Assembly: GCA_017506865.1 (NCBI GenBank)
Contig: JAFCMP010000067.1
Span: forward strand, 286,614-350,613
Length of the DNA: 64,000 bases
Direction: 5' to 3'
From: Tribonema minus
Taxonomy: Eukaryota > Sar > Xanthophyceae > Tribonematales > Tribonemataceae
The notes under the pieces were generated by a model, which worked only from the letters and a program-made list of their open reading frames with translations, did not search any database and was not told the DNA's origin. Below are positions 46,509 to 59,100 of this stretch, in pieces. Position 1 is the first letter of the stretch, and every line of letters starts with the position of its first letter. A program made the translations under genes and the position numbers.

Positions 46509-47423
46509 GGGGCGCTGGCGCGGCGGCTGGATCGGCTGGCTGTCCGGGCAGCGCACTATGGGCGCGGACATCATCCTCGTCGCATTTGTGCGGCTGCTCG
46601 GCCTCACGCTCACGAGCTGGTGCAGCTACGCGCGCCTGTTCTGCGTCGGCGCGCCGCAGGGGCACCCGCCGCCGACGCTGGGCGCGCGCTGCGCGCGCGT
46701 GCTGCTGCGCAAGGCGATGCGCTGCACGGAGGACGTCGTGTTCATCCTCCTGGGGTACCCGGTGAGCGCAGACAGCCGCTCTTCCGCGTTTCGAGATATA
46801 TATTGAGGTGACAAGTAGAAGTTGTGCATGTTCATTACAAACGAAAGGCGACTGAGCTGTGCGTCACTGCCGCGCCGCCACAAAGCGCCCGGCACGGCAA
46901 AACGGTGTTTGCTGTCAAGCAGCGGGGCGGTTTGCTGAGCGCGCGCCCTGCCCATCACACAGACTTGAACGCCTCCATGCAGCAGCCTAGTGTGTCACGA
47001 GCGCGCCGCCGCCCCATTGGCAGATGCATACGACTCACCCCCTCCCCCCTCACCCCCCCTGCCCCCCCCCCGCCCCCCCCTTTTCCCCCGCAGTGCCTCT
47101 ACGCGCTCTTCACGTTCGTCCTCTCGTGGCAGTTCCGCCTCGACGCGGGCCTTCTCATCCTGTCCTGGGAGGTCATCTGCGTGCGCCTGCTCGCGTGCGC
47201 GTGCCTGCTGCTGCTGCTCGCGCCGCCGCCGCTGCGCCGCACGCCGTGGTACTCGACCGCGCGCAGCCTCGTCGCCGCCGCGCTCGCGCAGTGCCTCGGC
47301 GTCCACTTCCTGCTGTGCTTCTTCCCGGAGCGCGCGGCGGCGGCGCCGGCAGCGGCAGAAGCAGCGGCGGCGCCGGGCGCGCAGCAGCAGCAGCAGCAGG
47401 CGCCGCAGCCCGTGCATCTGTAG
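42940..47423 (+). CDS. RING-type protein with several transmembrane segments
   Basis: Five exons join in frame to about 824 residues: 42940-43798, 44322-44513, 45261-45454, 45862-46761 and 47094-47423. The N-terminal 265 residues are low-complexity and polar. The RING follows: CPICWDLLCRPVSLEC, then across the intron GHTLCEKCC, then ACPAGC (C3HC4 pattern, about residues 272-315), then LPHPNNLLSEFLAKHFP. Exon 3 adds a charged coiled-coil-like stretch (ESADLVKRVRERSEAAEAQT). Exons 4 and 5 hold about six hydrophobic segments, including WLGAVLCVAFVALRVALL, AAAVALLVDAVPLLGLLPLL, ILVAFVRLLGLTLTSW, CLYALFTFVLSWQF, LLILSWEVICVRLLACACL and LVAAALAQCLGVHFLLCF, with a Gly run between. It is probably a membrane-anchored E3 ubiquitin ligase. 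I do not recognise the membrane part. The start at 42940 was chosen over an in-frame methionine at 42817, whose leader looks non-coding. Confidence 0.8.
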
Positions 47424-50400
47424 GCGGCGGCACCGGCGGCGGCGGCAGCGCAGTGAGGACCGCCGCTGCCGCGCAGCACGCCTCCTGTGCAGCCGACGGC
47501 GCTCGGTCACGGTGCGGCAGGTGGGCCAGAGGCAGGGTTTGTGTGCCCTGCTGTGTTGCTCATGGCAGGTGCGCTGACGGTGAAGCATGCACCGATGGCA
47601 GAGCAGCAGCAGCGGCGGCGCTGCCACCGCGGCGCTCGCCGTGCGCGCAGCGGTGCCTCGCCCCATCCCCCCAGCCGGCGCCGGGCGCTCACCCACCACA
47701 TTGCGCTGTCGCCGCCGCCGCCAGTGCCCCACCTGCGTGCGCCACGTCCGCCGTGCCTGCGCGCATTGCGACGGCACCGGCGGCGCCGCTGCTGCTCCTG
47801 TTGCCGCGCGCGGGCGCCCCCATGATACGCTGCAAGCGGCGCGACCGCTGCTGCTGCTGCTACGCTATGCGAGCTGCGCTGCGCAAGCCGCGCTGGATGC
47901 CGGGGCGCCCGGCACCGACACGCGGCGTCGCCGCAGTAGCTGCAACGCCATATCGTTGACCAAATGGTGTGTGCACGTGTCATGTGCGGGGCATCATATG
48001 TGCAGCCCCGCCTTCGCCACTGCTGCTTTGTTAGCACCCTCTCGGCGTGCTGTGTGCCATCCGAAGCCATCTGAAGTCGGCTGGCTCTGTTGAGCCACCG
48101 CGCGCTGCCGGCGACAAGAGTGCTGCTGACGCATGCGCCCCCACGCTTCATCTGCAGCGCTAGCGCTGCTGCGGGCATCAGCTGCACAGCAGGCGGCAAC
48201 AAACCTTTTGTGATGGCGCATCGCGATGCTGCACGCGAGCATGCGAGATTGTTCGGAACAGCCCCATAGCGTGCCTCACGGTCACATGCACACACGCGCG
48301 CTCTGATCCTTTGCGTCCACACAATTGTCAGCGCGTGACCAACCGGTGAGCAATTGCAGATGGCCGTCAGTGGCACATATCCAAAAGCGGTTCCCGTCAC
48401 CGATGCTGCTGCCGCGGACAGAGTCGCTCAGAGCGCCCACGAGCCGGCATAGTTGGTGTCATGGCTGGGCGCCGGCTTCACCGCCGCAGCACCTGCGGCG
48501 TGGCCGCGGCTGTTCACGCACTTGCACTCAAAGGCGCGGTGAACTCTTATACATACCCTGGCGCTGCCGCGCTCCACGCCGCTGTAATGTGCGCCGCGAT
48601 ATGCAGTCAGCCCTCGACGTTGTAGCAGTCAGCGCGCGCATGGCACACCGGGCGGCCCGGTGCGCCGCCGCCGTCGCTTGTGCCGCTGGACTTTGGCGCG
48701 CGGGGACAGTCGCTGTGTTGATCGTCAGGCGCGCGCACACCATGCGCGGTGTGTGCCATGTACATACAGGGCGTCGGTGCCACTGCTCAGCGCGCGCGCG
48801 CTGCGACCGCACACATGCCAAAAAATGCCACCTGTCGTTGTGTGTCCTCCGTGACGTGACGCTTCCGCCGTGCTGCGTGTCTGTGACGCCACTGCGCTGC
48901 GCATCATTGATCTTACTGCCGACTCCAAGATTGGAAGCCTGGGTAGTCTTTGTGTCTCAGTGGCGCAGGGGGGCTGCTGCTGCAATTGTGTGTAAATGCT
49001 GCGCGCCATGCTGCCACTCCCGCCATCAGCCTTCTGCTCGTGTGCAACGCGCGCTCACACGGAGTCGCCTTGATGCACGCATGCAGCTGGAACGCAAGTA
49101 GCACGCTCTTCACTACCATGTACCTACTGTAGGAGCACTGAGATGTGCGCACGCCACGGTGCCAATACTTGTCATACAGCAGGGGTTGCAGCGTGTGCTG
49201 CCTGAGACATTTGCAAGTGATATGCTGTCGCCTTGTTTTCGCTTGTTTAGATCAGTGTCAACCTGGCCAGCGCTTGTGGTATTGTATGCTGCTGCGCCGA
49301 GACGGGCCGTGGCTACTGCGGACGATGTCAAAACATACACGCGGCGCACATTCACCACGGCGCTGCACGCGTGTATGCAGCGAAGATCAGGAGCAGACGT
49401 AGCTGCTGCGTCGAGCTTGAAAAGCATGCACATGCTGAACATGCGGCTAGCAACATGCATTGGCGATGGCATCAAAGTCTTCCTGCCTTCCTGTCGCAGC
49501 AGAGGCTGCATCTAACAAGTCACGTCACCATATGGGTGCCTGTTGATTTGCCATATGGAGCATGACATATTAGCACGGTAGGGTACACGGCGCGCTGTCT
49601 CTTCACGGGAACCAGGCAACAGAATGCCAGACTTGACCTGATTGCGTGAGCCTTTGGTCGACCTACATTGGCAAGGATGATCGGCACATGGGCTCTGAAC
49701 ATACCACTCTTCAGCTTGGGGACCACACATGAAACGTTTGCGCAGGCGACATGGCGCCGTGGCAGCCAGAAGTGTGTCTGGCGCCGGTCATGTCAGGCGG
49801 CGGCACGTGCCGCGCAGCTGCAAGCCTGACTCCAAAGGTCTTGACCGCTAAGCAACTGCAACTTTAAGAACCAGAGAAGTCGCAGTGATACTGCTGCAGG
49901 GGTGGTGACTGTAAGGTACTTGAAAGTATACAGCCAGTGATTATCGCATAGAGTAAGATTCTTGAGTGACCGAAGTTTGCAAAGCCCTCCAACCAACCTG
50001 TTGAAGTTAAAGTGCGAGTGACCTGTCCGCCAGTCTGAAGCCAGGGGATCCCAGAGACTTGTAGCAGGGACAGAAGCCCTCACTCCTCTGGTGAATGATA
50101 AGTACATGCGATATGGCGCGCCGCTTCACTGCAGCTGTCCTCATACGCAGCGACATGCGTGCCGTGCAAGCAGCGCTCACGCTCGTCAGGCACAGCAGTC
50201 AAGCTTGATTTTGCTGACAGTTGACAAGACAAGACCGAACCTAATTACCTCGAAGTACTTAGAATTCATGCAATCACTGTTCAAAGCGGGAGCACTGGTG
50301 CTGCAAGAAGGACGCGATGACCAGGTCAAGAGAGGGACATGCATGCATCACAACAAGCCTCAGAGAGGCGGGGGCGCAGACCATCAGGGGTTCAAGTGTA

Positions 50401-50716
50401 CCATTGAAATGCAGGAGGAATACTGTTAGTGCATGAAGTCATCAAGTGCCAGATGCCACCCGGCTGCCGGCCAAGTGACTACTGCTTGTTCAATTATCAG
50501 CACTGTCTGAGAGACTGTGTGACCGTTTAGCTGTGCTCCACAACATGTTTCATGGCAGCGTCGCGCTTGCGTCCAGTGTGGTCATGCATACCGTACCAGT
50601 AGACAAAGTGTGTGTGCATGGCTTGATGCCTCTCAATCAACCAAGCCTACAGTCAAATGACATGGTGATCATGCACCGAGCGATGGCACGCAAATGTGTC
50701 TCCTAGGACAGCTGTT
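47424..50716. other. Intergenic, no supported gene
   Basis: This 3.3-kb gap separates the membrane RING gene from the small heat shock gene. The first kilobase is very GC-rich and the rest is more balanced. Open frames (for example plus strand 49159-49515) match nothing I know. No telomere-like repeats and no exon-edge copies are seen. Confidence 0.55.
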
Positions 50717-51276
50717 TCACACAAAATAGTACTTGGGATCAATCAACAAACAGTGCTTGGGATCATCGCGTGCCGCCTCGCCACATGCCACGTCTCCGCG
50801 ATGTTCATTAGACCTGGACGCCGCAACTGCCTCCACTTGCTCGACGGGGACCTTCAGCGCTTCTGGCTTGTGAACCTTGGGCAGGAACACCGTTAATACG
50901 CCGTGGGCCATGCTGGCTGAGACGCCTGAGGGACCAGTGCGGGAAACATCGATTTCCTTGCTGAGTCCGAAGCGACGGCTGAAGCGCGGGCCTGCGGGCT
51001 GCTCGCCGCGAGCGGGGCACTGGCCATCGATTCGAAGAACCTCGCCGCCCTCCTCGAGGGTGATGGCGACGTCGTCCTTGGAGCAGCCCGGCAGCTCCAT
51101 GTTGATAAGGTGCGACCCAGGCAGTTCAGTGATTTGACAGTCGGGTCGGGGTGCGGCCGCCCTTCAGCTGCGCCTCTCGTCACAGAAGGTGGGCTCTGCG
51201 ACACGTCCTCCCCAGGAAAGTCCTCCAATGCCTGCAGGGTAATGGCGGTGTGCTTGCGGGGGTAGATGACACTCAT
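50717..51276 (-). CDS. Small heat shock protein (Hsp20/alpha-crystallin), with a frame break near the N-terminus
   Basis: The alpha-crystallin domain reads clearly from 51100 down: MELPGCSKDDVAITLEEGGE, then FSRRFGLSKEIDVSRT, then the hallmark GVLTVFLPK (G-x-L-T-x-x-x-P) and KVPVEQ. About 40 further residues end at 50717. These proteins hold unfolding clients as oligomers. Upstream the same frame gives DCQITELPGSHLINMELPG back to about 51150, where it meets a stop. A different frame is open from a methionine at 51276 (MSVIYPRKHTAITLQALE). Joining the two needs a -1 change between about 51165 and 51130, and I find no intron that does it. So this is a frameshifted or misread N-terminus, or a missing upstream exon. 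A GAAgTTCcgTTCgAA string at about 51446-51459, upstream, resembles a loose heat shock element. Confidence 0.8.
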
Positions 51277-51599
51277 ATCGATGAGCGTACACTGTGTCTG
51301 GGCCTGCTCTCCTGCTCCGCCACCCTTCTCGCGACGAAGAACTGGCGGAGACGATGCTACCTACCACCACGACCACGGCTACGCATAGTGCTGAACGTCC
51401 CAGCGGTGCCATAGCGACGTAGCGACGTGTGATGGGCTGTGTGAGAAGTTCCGTTCGAAAACAGGTTGAAGTTTAGGTTGAGTTGGTGCTGAGTGATGTG
51501 CTAATGTGCCACTATTACTAGGCTGTGAGCCTCCTGCTGCTGGTCAGTTGGCGCCTGCACCAGCAAGGCCATGAGTCTGCCTCTGACCATCGGGCGTCT

Positions 51600-51790
51600 G
51601 GCAGTTTTGCGAGCCGCTGAGGTGTAACAGCAACTCTCTCGCCAATGGTCACTTTCAACAACAGCCAGCAAGCCCCTTGTCTCTTGTCTGGGTGCTGTGA
51701 CACGCAATGGTCACAGCAAATACTACTGTGACAAGCAATGGTCACTTTCAATACTACAGCCAGCAAGCTCATGTCTCCTGTCTGTGCTGT
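51600..51790. repeat. Locally duplicated block
   Basis: The string caatggtcactttcaa with following acagccagcaagc and a nearby tgtctcttgtctg occurs twice (about 51643-51690 and 51738-51785), with a partial third caatggtcacagc at 51706. Confidence 0.75.
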
Positions 51791-53734
51791 GCAAGTCAAA
51801 GGTCGGATGCCAAGCTCAACGCGTGAACTGGGACTATACGTCAGCAGCCCACAATTTTTTTGAAGTGCATGCCTTATTAGAGCCAGCTAGTGTGCTGTTG
51901 CCATCAAGGGTGTTCATGAGACAGGACAAATCATTGGCTTGAACAATAGCCGGAAGGGGGGCGCCGAAGTGGCTTGCTAAGTGATATGCATGCACTAGGT
52001 CATATGTACGCATGCACGAGAAGAGCATCCGGTCGCAGGTTTGATTTTGTGTTGCTGTCAGTAGCTTTGTCACGCTCTGCCATATGAAGAGTGCATGGGC
52101 ACCATTTGCTGGTACGACACTCACTTCTGTGGATGGGGCATGATGCAGTGCATGTCCATCTATGACTTGCAGCACGAAATTCATCATGCTCATCTCAATG
52201 TATGAATTTTCTTTCTTATTCTTTGCAGTGAGTGTCGGAGCAGAAGCGCCTGTCCTGCTGTCAAGTGCCCCTGCTGCATCAAAATCATTTCAATTAGCTG
52301 CCGAAAGCGCTCTGCGCAAGGGTGCTTTACTGCAGACTGGGGCAAATTCAATTACGATTGTACACACTGCGGGGGAAAATAACGCAAGTAGGCAGGGTGA
52401 ATGCTGGTGCCGACATGTGTGCACAAGCCATTTGCAAGCGTGCAGGACAGCGTGCATACAAGCGAGAGCGGTGTTTCCTGAACAGACGTCGGCTAACATA
52501 GAAAACAGCGCGCGAAGCTAGTGAAGTCCACCGATCACAGAAAAGCAGCTTGCGTGCACCGCAGGCATTTATTTATGTAAAAAAAGCTGGGCCGATGGTC
52601 TCGTCGCAGAAGGCGGCTGTGCTCGCGGCCGCGAATCCACGCTGCTAATCACGCGCGGAAGTGCCATTGGCAGGCATACTACTGCACTACAGACTGTGCA
52701 CCAATACGTGAATGCTAGCAGAAAACCGCAGCAGTGCTCGCCTCTATGAATCACGTGGGCGGGCTACTGACTACAAGAATAACGTGGGCGGCTACTGCTA
52801 TAGTGTTGCACCGCTCAGAATATTGAGCACACAAGCTGTCGTTGACTCCATGCTTGAAAGCGCCGGCGTCGCAGTGGCGGTGCGTGCTGAATGCAGAAGC
52901 CGGTGCGGTGGCCGTGATGTATTCCCATTGCCGCTCATACGACCCGTGTCTTGTGAGCGTTGCGCGGCGATCCGTACTTGATTTGTGCCTGCTCGATGCT
53001 GCGGCCTGCGCAGGGGGGTTGAGAGTGCAAAAGCGGGGGGGGGGGGGGGCGGGGGCAAGGCAGCGAGCGCCGAAACAAGATGCAGCACCGCAACATGCAT
53101 CATGCACAAGGGACGGACAGCTGCTTCACATGCTGCGCAGGTGCCGATCTGTGCTGGGGCAAGAGATTATGGATAGACGCGCACCATGACACAATGGGCT
53201 GCGATGCTGCTGCTGCGTAAATCATGGTCGCAAGGCGTATGTAAATGAAAGAGCAGCAAGCGCGTCTACAAAGAAACTTGCTAAGACGGCACGTCATGCT
53301 GGATGTACGGCGGAAAGCTGGTACTCACTCGTGAGAGCGCGCACACGAGAGTCTTGTAGTCTCGCTTTGTACGGCAACGAGCCTGAAAAGGTCTGTCGCC
53401 AAGCCTTCACACCGCAACAAGGTGGAGACCGATCGCGAAGGAAAAAAGGCCCAGCCGCTGCCAGCGCTGAGCCTCCGCCACAACAGCGAGCCCCGGTGAC
53501 GATGCAGAAGGTGCGCGACGCAGGCCAACCGCAGAGGCGCTTGTGTGACGGAGGCGCAGCGCAGAGCAGCGCCTGAGAACAGTATCTGGCGTAGGCGCCC
53601 AGGCCAAAAGTGCCCCTTGCGCAGAGACGCCATGGTGACCTCTGAGCACCTACATTGGCCGTTGGTGAAACACGGCCGCGCGGCCGCGGGACCTGGACCA
53701 TAGTACCGTACATCTAGAGCGGCAGGTGTGGCGT

Positions 53735-54110
53735 GGGGCAAAGCAGCAACCCGCGTATCGTCCCGTCTGCCTCCCCCCACACAGAAATCAGGCTACACCT
53801 GGTTTCCGTGCCACTACCTCTGTGCTATGTGCGTGAGGGGGTCCTGTGGGCCTCGCAGAGAAGCCGCTGCGTATGCTCCTGTCGGCTTCTCCTTCGCTCT
53901 GCAATAGCTGCTCATGCGGGCCATGGGAGAGAGCAGCACCCGCGTACCGTCCTGTCTGCCTCTCTCACATGGCCTACATGAGCGCTGCCTTTTCTTGATA
54001 AGCTCCTTTTCTCATGTGGGCAAGGGAGAGAGCAGCACCCGCGTACCGTCCTGTCTGCCTCTCCCTTATGCCCTACATGAGCGCTGTCCTCCCCTATGCT
54101 CCTTTCCTCG
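53735..54110. repeat. Tandem repeat of about 95 bases, two good copies and one diverged
   Basis: Blocks starting near 53925 and 54018 share gagagagcagcacccgcgta followed by ccgtcctgtctgcctctc and ctacatgagcgctg. A shorter, diverged copy begins near 53735. Confidence 0.85.
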
Positions 54111-54894
54111 GCACACGGACCCACCCAGCACACACGGCACAGATCTCACGCGCTACAGCACGAACACTGTAGCGCGGAACTGTGGTGTCCCTGCTGCTCT
54201 AGAGACGGTATCTATGCCCCAGCACAACACACTCAAGTGTCGCAGTCTATACAAGCTCCGCCGCTTAGGACGGGGGGAGATGGTCCGGGAAGGGTAGGGT
54301 GGGCAACTCCCACCCCCCCAGAGGAGGTTTCTTGCGTCTCCTCCCGTGACAAGTCGCCGACCGTTTCCAGTGCATCAAAGCAAGCTATGATGCGCAGGCC
54401 CTATTGGGCCGGCGAGCAGGGCTAGCCCCCCACGTCCAGAGGAGCATCGCTTGTGCGGCTTACTCACCTGTGTCCAGGCCATGACGCCTCGTTCATGGTA
54501 CCTCTGGGCACTCGCATCGCACAGATCCCCCGCGCCAGGAACGGGAAGGGAAAGAGTGGGGAGGTTGCAGCACCTGCCCACTCTGCTCGGCTCACGGAGG
54601 CAGCACGTGCGATGCTGGTGTGCCTCCCACCGCAACCCAGGCTGCTTCTGGTCAACCACCGCGCTGTGTGCACCGGACAGTCTAACTGACGAGGCGGGCA
54701 GGGCCCAAAGGCATGCCTGCCTGCCCGTGGCTTCTGATGATAGACTCCAGGACTAATGTAGGAACAATGCAGCGCCCCGTACACGCACGGCCTCGCATCG
54801 CTGACCCTGTGGCCACTCTCGTTGTGTGATCACAACGTTTTTCTGAGCCGTTGTGCACCCCGACTCGGACTCGGGGTTTAGTGCATCGGGGGTT

Positions 54895-54949
54895 CCCCCC
54901 CCCCCCCCCACTAACGGTTGTGGCAACTGCTAAGCGGGGGGGGGGGGGG
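54895..54949. repeat. Poly-C / poly-G inverted repeat
   Basis: A run of 15 C (54895-54909) is followed after 26 bases by a run of 14 G (54936-54949), which could pair as a hairpin. Confidence 0.85.
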
Positions 54950-56105
54950 CGTTCATAGCGCATATGTGCGCAGCATGCATGTCAGCTCTTGGTGCGCTGT
55001 GAAGCCCCATGCTCCGAGTTGTCAGTAGCTGCAGCATTGCATTGAGGGCGACTTTCTTGATGCAGTTTAGAGGAAAGCTTCAACGGCAGAGCGGCCATGG
55101 CACTACGCTTTGTTTGTACAGCTGACCGCATGCGATGACCCATGCGCTGCCTGCCGCGCATGGTTGACGTCAGTTGCGTGGAGGCGTAGTGCGCTAGAAA
55201 TGTGACGCTGGCAGCTGCGGATGTTCAGCAAAGCACATCACACAGCATGACGACAACAAGCGCGAGGTGCACAAACACAAGGAAATGGGCTTTGAACATG
55301 TGACATCTAGTAAGAAACACTTTGTATTTTGAGATGTTTTGGACAAAAAGCAACAACACGCTCGTGACAACCGCGCAACCACACCAGAAGCACAGACTGT
55401 GTGCGAGCCTTATTGGCAGGCACCTGTGCATAGCCGTAGCACGCCCGGAGCACATACACGCAGCGCACTGCTGCGCCCACAGGGCATGTCAGCAAATGTG
55501 GTGTCACTGGTTGTGGCGCTTGCGCCGCGGCAGCGTCGCACCGGAACCAGCAAGTGGCTCCAAGCAATTGAGCACTCTAGGCAGTGGTGCACCTGATAGA
55601 CGCACATTCTGAAACACACTATCATGGCTCTGCTGATGCTTGTGCCCCACTTGGGCCACTCTCATCCAGTGCTCAGCACCGTCGCCAACAGCTCATTGGC
55701 AGGGGCCATGACTGTCATGGGACGGCGCGTGGCATATGTACAGGCGACACTGTGAGCCAGAGTCCGGCAACATTGCAGAACCGCATCTGTGAGGCTGCAC
55801 ACAGCTAGTGGCACAAACCCACACGCTGTGTGCGCGGCCCCCTTACCTTGCACTGCCGCAGCCGCTGCTGCTGCGCCGTGCCCACAGTGCATGAGACGCA
55901 GCCCGTGCGCGCGTGTGTGGGGGGGGGATGAATGGGGAGAAGCCTCAAAAGTTGAGCACTCTGGCACACCAGAGCAGCGGCCCTGGCAAACAACAGAAGC
56001 AGCGTGGCTCGGCGCGTGATGCCTATGCGCCGCGGCAGGCGCGCTGGGCGAGGACAGTGAGTGCACGCCGCGGTGAAACTGCGAACGAGCAGCAGCCGCG
56101 CAACC

Positions 56106-59100
56106 TCACGCGCCGCCGCCTGCCGCCGCATCAGCGCCGCCGCCCGCCGCCTCATCTGCCGGCGCCGCCGCTGCCACGGCGCGTGGCTTGCGCTGCTGCT
56201 GCTGCTGCGGCTCAGCGGCCGGCGCGGCGGACATTGGGCGCGGCGGCGACAGCGGCGCGGCGGCTCCAGCCGGCAGCATTGTCTGAGGGGCAGAGGGAGT
56301 GTGCCCTGCCGGTGGCCGAGAGGCAGCAGCAGCGGCGGCAGTTGGCCACGGCTGATTAATGGGGACCTGCCGCATTGTGCCAGGCGCGCTGCCGCTGCCG
56401 CTGCCGCCAGTGCTGCTACCTCGGCCGCTGCTTCCCGTGCTGCCACTGCCTCCGATGAAATCGAGGCAAGAGGGGAACCCTGCGGCAGGCAGGTCCGCGG
56501 TCAGCGGCGGCACGTGCTGCTGGCGCTGCCTCTGCTGCTGCTGCTGCTGTTGCTGGTGGTGGTGCTGCTGCTGCTGCTGCTGCCGCATCATGTCCTGGAG
56601 TTCAGCGGACGTCGGTTTGCGCTCGTCGTCACCTGCCACATCACCCACATGCATGCCGCTCGTGCTGCCGTCGCTGCTGCAATCGGCCATCGCCGCCGCC
56701 GCCGCCGTCGCTGGCGGCTTACTGTCCGCCGCATTCTCGCTTGCTGCTGAGCTGCTGAAGCTGGGCACAATTGCCATCGCTGTGGGCTTCGCATCAAGTG
56801 ACGCTGCTGGCCGGGAGACTGGTGATGCCGCCGCAGATGACAAAGGCGGCGCCGCTGCTGCTGCTGCTGCTGCTGCCGCCGCTGCTGGTGGCGCCGCTGG
56901 CATGGCTGCCGCTGCCACGGCCGGCGCAGCCGCCGGCGGTTGCTGCTGAGCGTCCTGCAGACTCAGCTGGATGGCCAACATCAGCTGCTCTATCTCAGTC
57001 TCCGGGATGTCATTGCCCCTGCAAGAGGGAGGGGGGGGGGGGGGACGAGCCCAAGCAAATAAGGCGTGATCTCTCATGGTTTTGCCGCCTGCGCAGGATG
57101 ATGGCAGCATCTGCAACGTGCCGCATGCAAGCACATAATGGCAGTAAAGCTGTGTTGGCCGCGCCGTCGCGTGCGCAGCGTGGCGTGCATGATTGTTGGT
57201 GGTGCACAACGTCCCTCTGCGCTGGGATGCAACTGCAATCAGCGCTTGCTGTCATACATGCTAGAGAGGCTGGCCTCAGATGGCGAGCAATCGTTCAAGT
57301 GTACCCGCATTTAATGCCTGAGCTCAACATGGTGTAGGCAAATCATTTCAAAGAATCCTGAACCTGTCCATGTTCACAATGTGCCCCCAAAACACTTACA
57401 GTCCAACGCTGTGCTGCCATTCACTGCCGCCGTCCCGCCGCGCCGCCGGTGCGGCCGGCGCTGGCGCTGCCGCCGCGGCCGCCGCCTGCGGCGCCGCCGC
57501 CGCCGCCGCCGCTGCTGTCGCCGTGCGCATCGCCTCCTGCGCCTGCCGCACGGCAGAGCCAATGGCGGCGTCGCGAATGCGGAGCGCTGCCTCTTCTGCC
57601 TCTCTGGCGCGCCGCGTCTGCTCGTCCACGACGCTGCGCTTGATGGCCTCCAGCAGCATGGCGTCCTCAACCTGCTGCGCGTCGGAGCCGTCCGACAGGC
57701 GCGCGAGCTGCGCCGTGGGCGTGGGGGGGCGGGGGCGGGCGGCTCGATGCGCGCGGACGGGCATCAGAGGCGGTGCGCGCGTGTGGGCGGGCGTGCAGCG
57801 CGGCGAAGGCGTCTCTGATAAGCGCGAGCGCGCTAGGCGAAGGCAGCAAGCACTGCGCAGCCGGGCCGTCGCAGCGGCGACGCGGCGTTGCGCATGCCGG
57901 AGGCGCGCAGCGCGCACCAGCGCACCATAAGCCCGCAGTGCGTGAATGTGGTGCACAGCGTCGAGCGACTCGGGATTGACAATCAGCGCCTGAATGCATA
58001 TGCTACGCAGGCGCCCGAGGGGGGTCTACCAGCGCTGTGAGCATCCCGTCTCAGCAATGCATGCAAGCGGAACACTTCCGGATGGCTCTGCTGCCGATCA
58101 CCAACGGGGATCGCCGCACCAAGGTTCACCGTCGGCCGCCACCGTGATCCAATGCCATCATACGTGCCGGCTGTGCCACATGAGACGCATCATCATTACC
58201 ATTTATGCTGAGCACTGCTCATCAGGCAGCATCACGCCTCTGTGATCCTCACCAGATCGGGCGGCCCAAACGCCTGCAGAAGGTCCTCCAGGCTGCGCTG
58301 CCGCTCGCCGTCGCCGCCGCCACCGCCGCCGCCGCCGCTGCTGCCGCCGCTCCCCTGCCGCGCGCTCGTAGCGCTGCCGCCGCCGCTGCTGCTCGCGCCG
58401 CTGCCCGCCCTCAGCGCCCTGTCGGACGCCTGCAGGTGCTGCAGCCGCACCTCCATCTCCAGCTGGCGCCGCGCCTCCACGGAGGCCACAGGAACGGCAG
58501 TGGCGCCGCCGCTGCTGCTGGCCCCGCCGCCGCCGCTGCTGCCAGCGCTGCCGCTGGCGGCGCTGTCAGCGCGCGGCCTGCTGCTGCTGTTCGCGGCGGA
58601 AGCGGCGGCGGTACCGGTGCTTGACGCAGCTGACAGAGGCTGCGCGCCAGGTGGAGGCTGCTGCTGCTGCAGCGCAGGAGGAGCAGCAGCCACGGCGGCG
58701 GCGGCGGTACCGGCAGCAGCGGCGGCGGCGCCTGCGGCATCGGGCGCGGACGCACCTGCTGCTGCGGCAGCTTCCTCACTGGCTTTGCGTTTGCAGTACT
58801 CCTCTTCCTGAGCCTGCAGAAGGTCGCAAGGGTGCATCGCAGTCAGCAGCATGTAAACATTGTGCTCCGCTGACAGCCATACCGGGCCGACCTGCGCCGC
58901 GCCATTGCTCGTTGAACAGCAGGTGACTGCATGTGCTTACAACTACAGCCTGGCGGCATGTACGATGCTGTGAGTGCGTGCAGCACAAAGCTTGCCTGCG
59001 CTCTGCGCAAGCTGCGCATGGGCAGCGAAGCTGCGCTCAGCCTGAGAGGCGCAGGCAATCCTGCGCGCGCGCAGTGACAGCAGAAAGCCGCACATGCACA

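Larger units (their letters stand above)
51277..56105. other. Intergenic, no supported gene; several local repeats
   Basis: This 4.8-kb gap lies between the small heat shock gene and the end of the SIP5-like gene. It contains duplicated blocks (51630-51790, 53735-54110) and a poly-C/poly-G inverted pair (54895-54949). Open frames are short and unlike known proteins. Confidence 0.55.

Noticed and set aside
45577-46665. 362-codon minus-strand frame
   Set aside because: It is antisense to exon 4 of the membrane RING gene, charged and Gln/Arg-rich, and typical of the complement of Ala/Leu-rich coding DNA.
48325-49101. 258-codon plus-strand frame in the intergenic gap
   Set aside because: Cys/Arg-rich composition, no domain, and no splice or promoter support.
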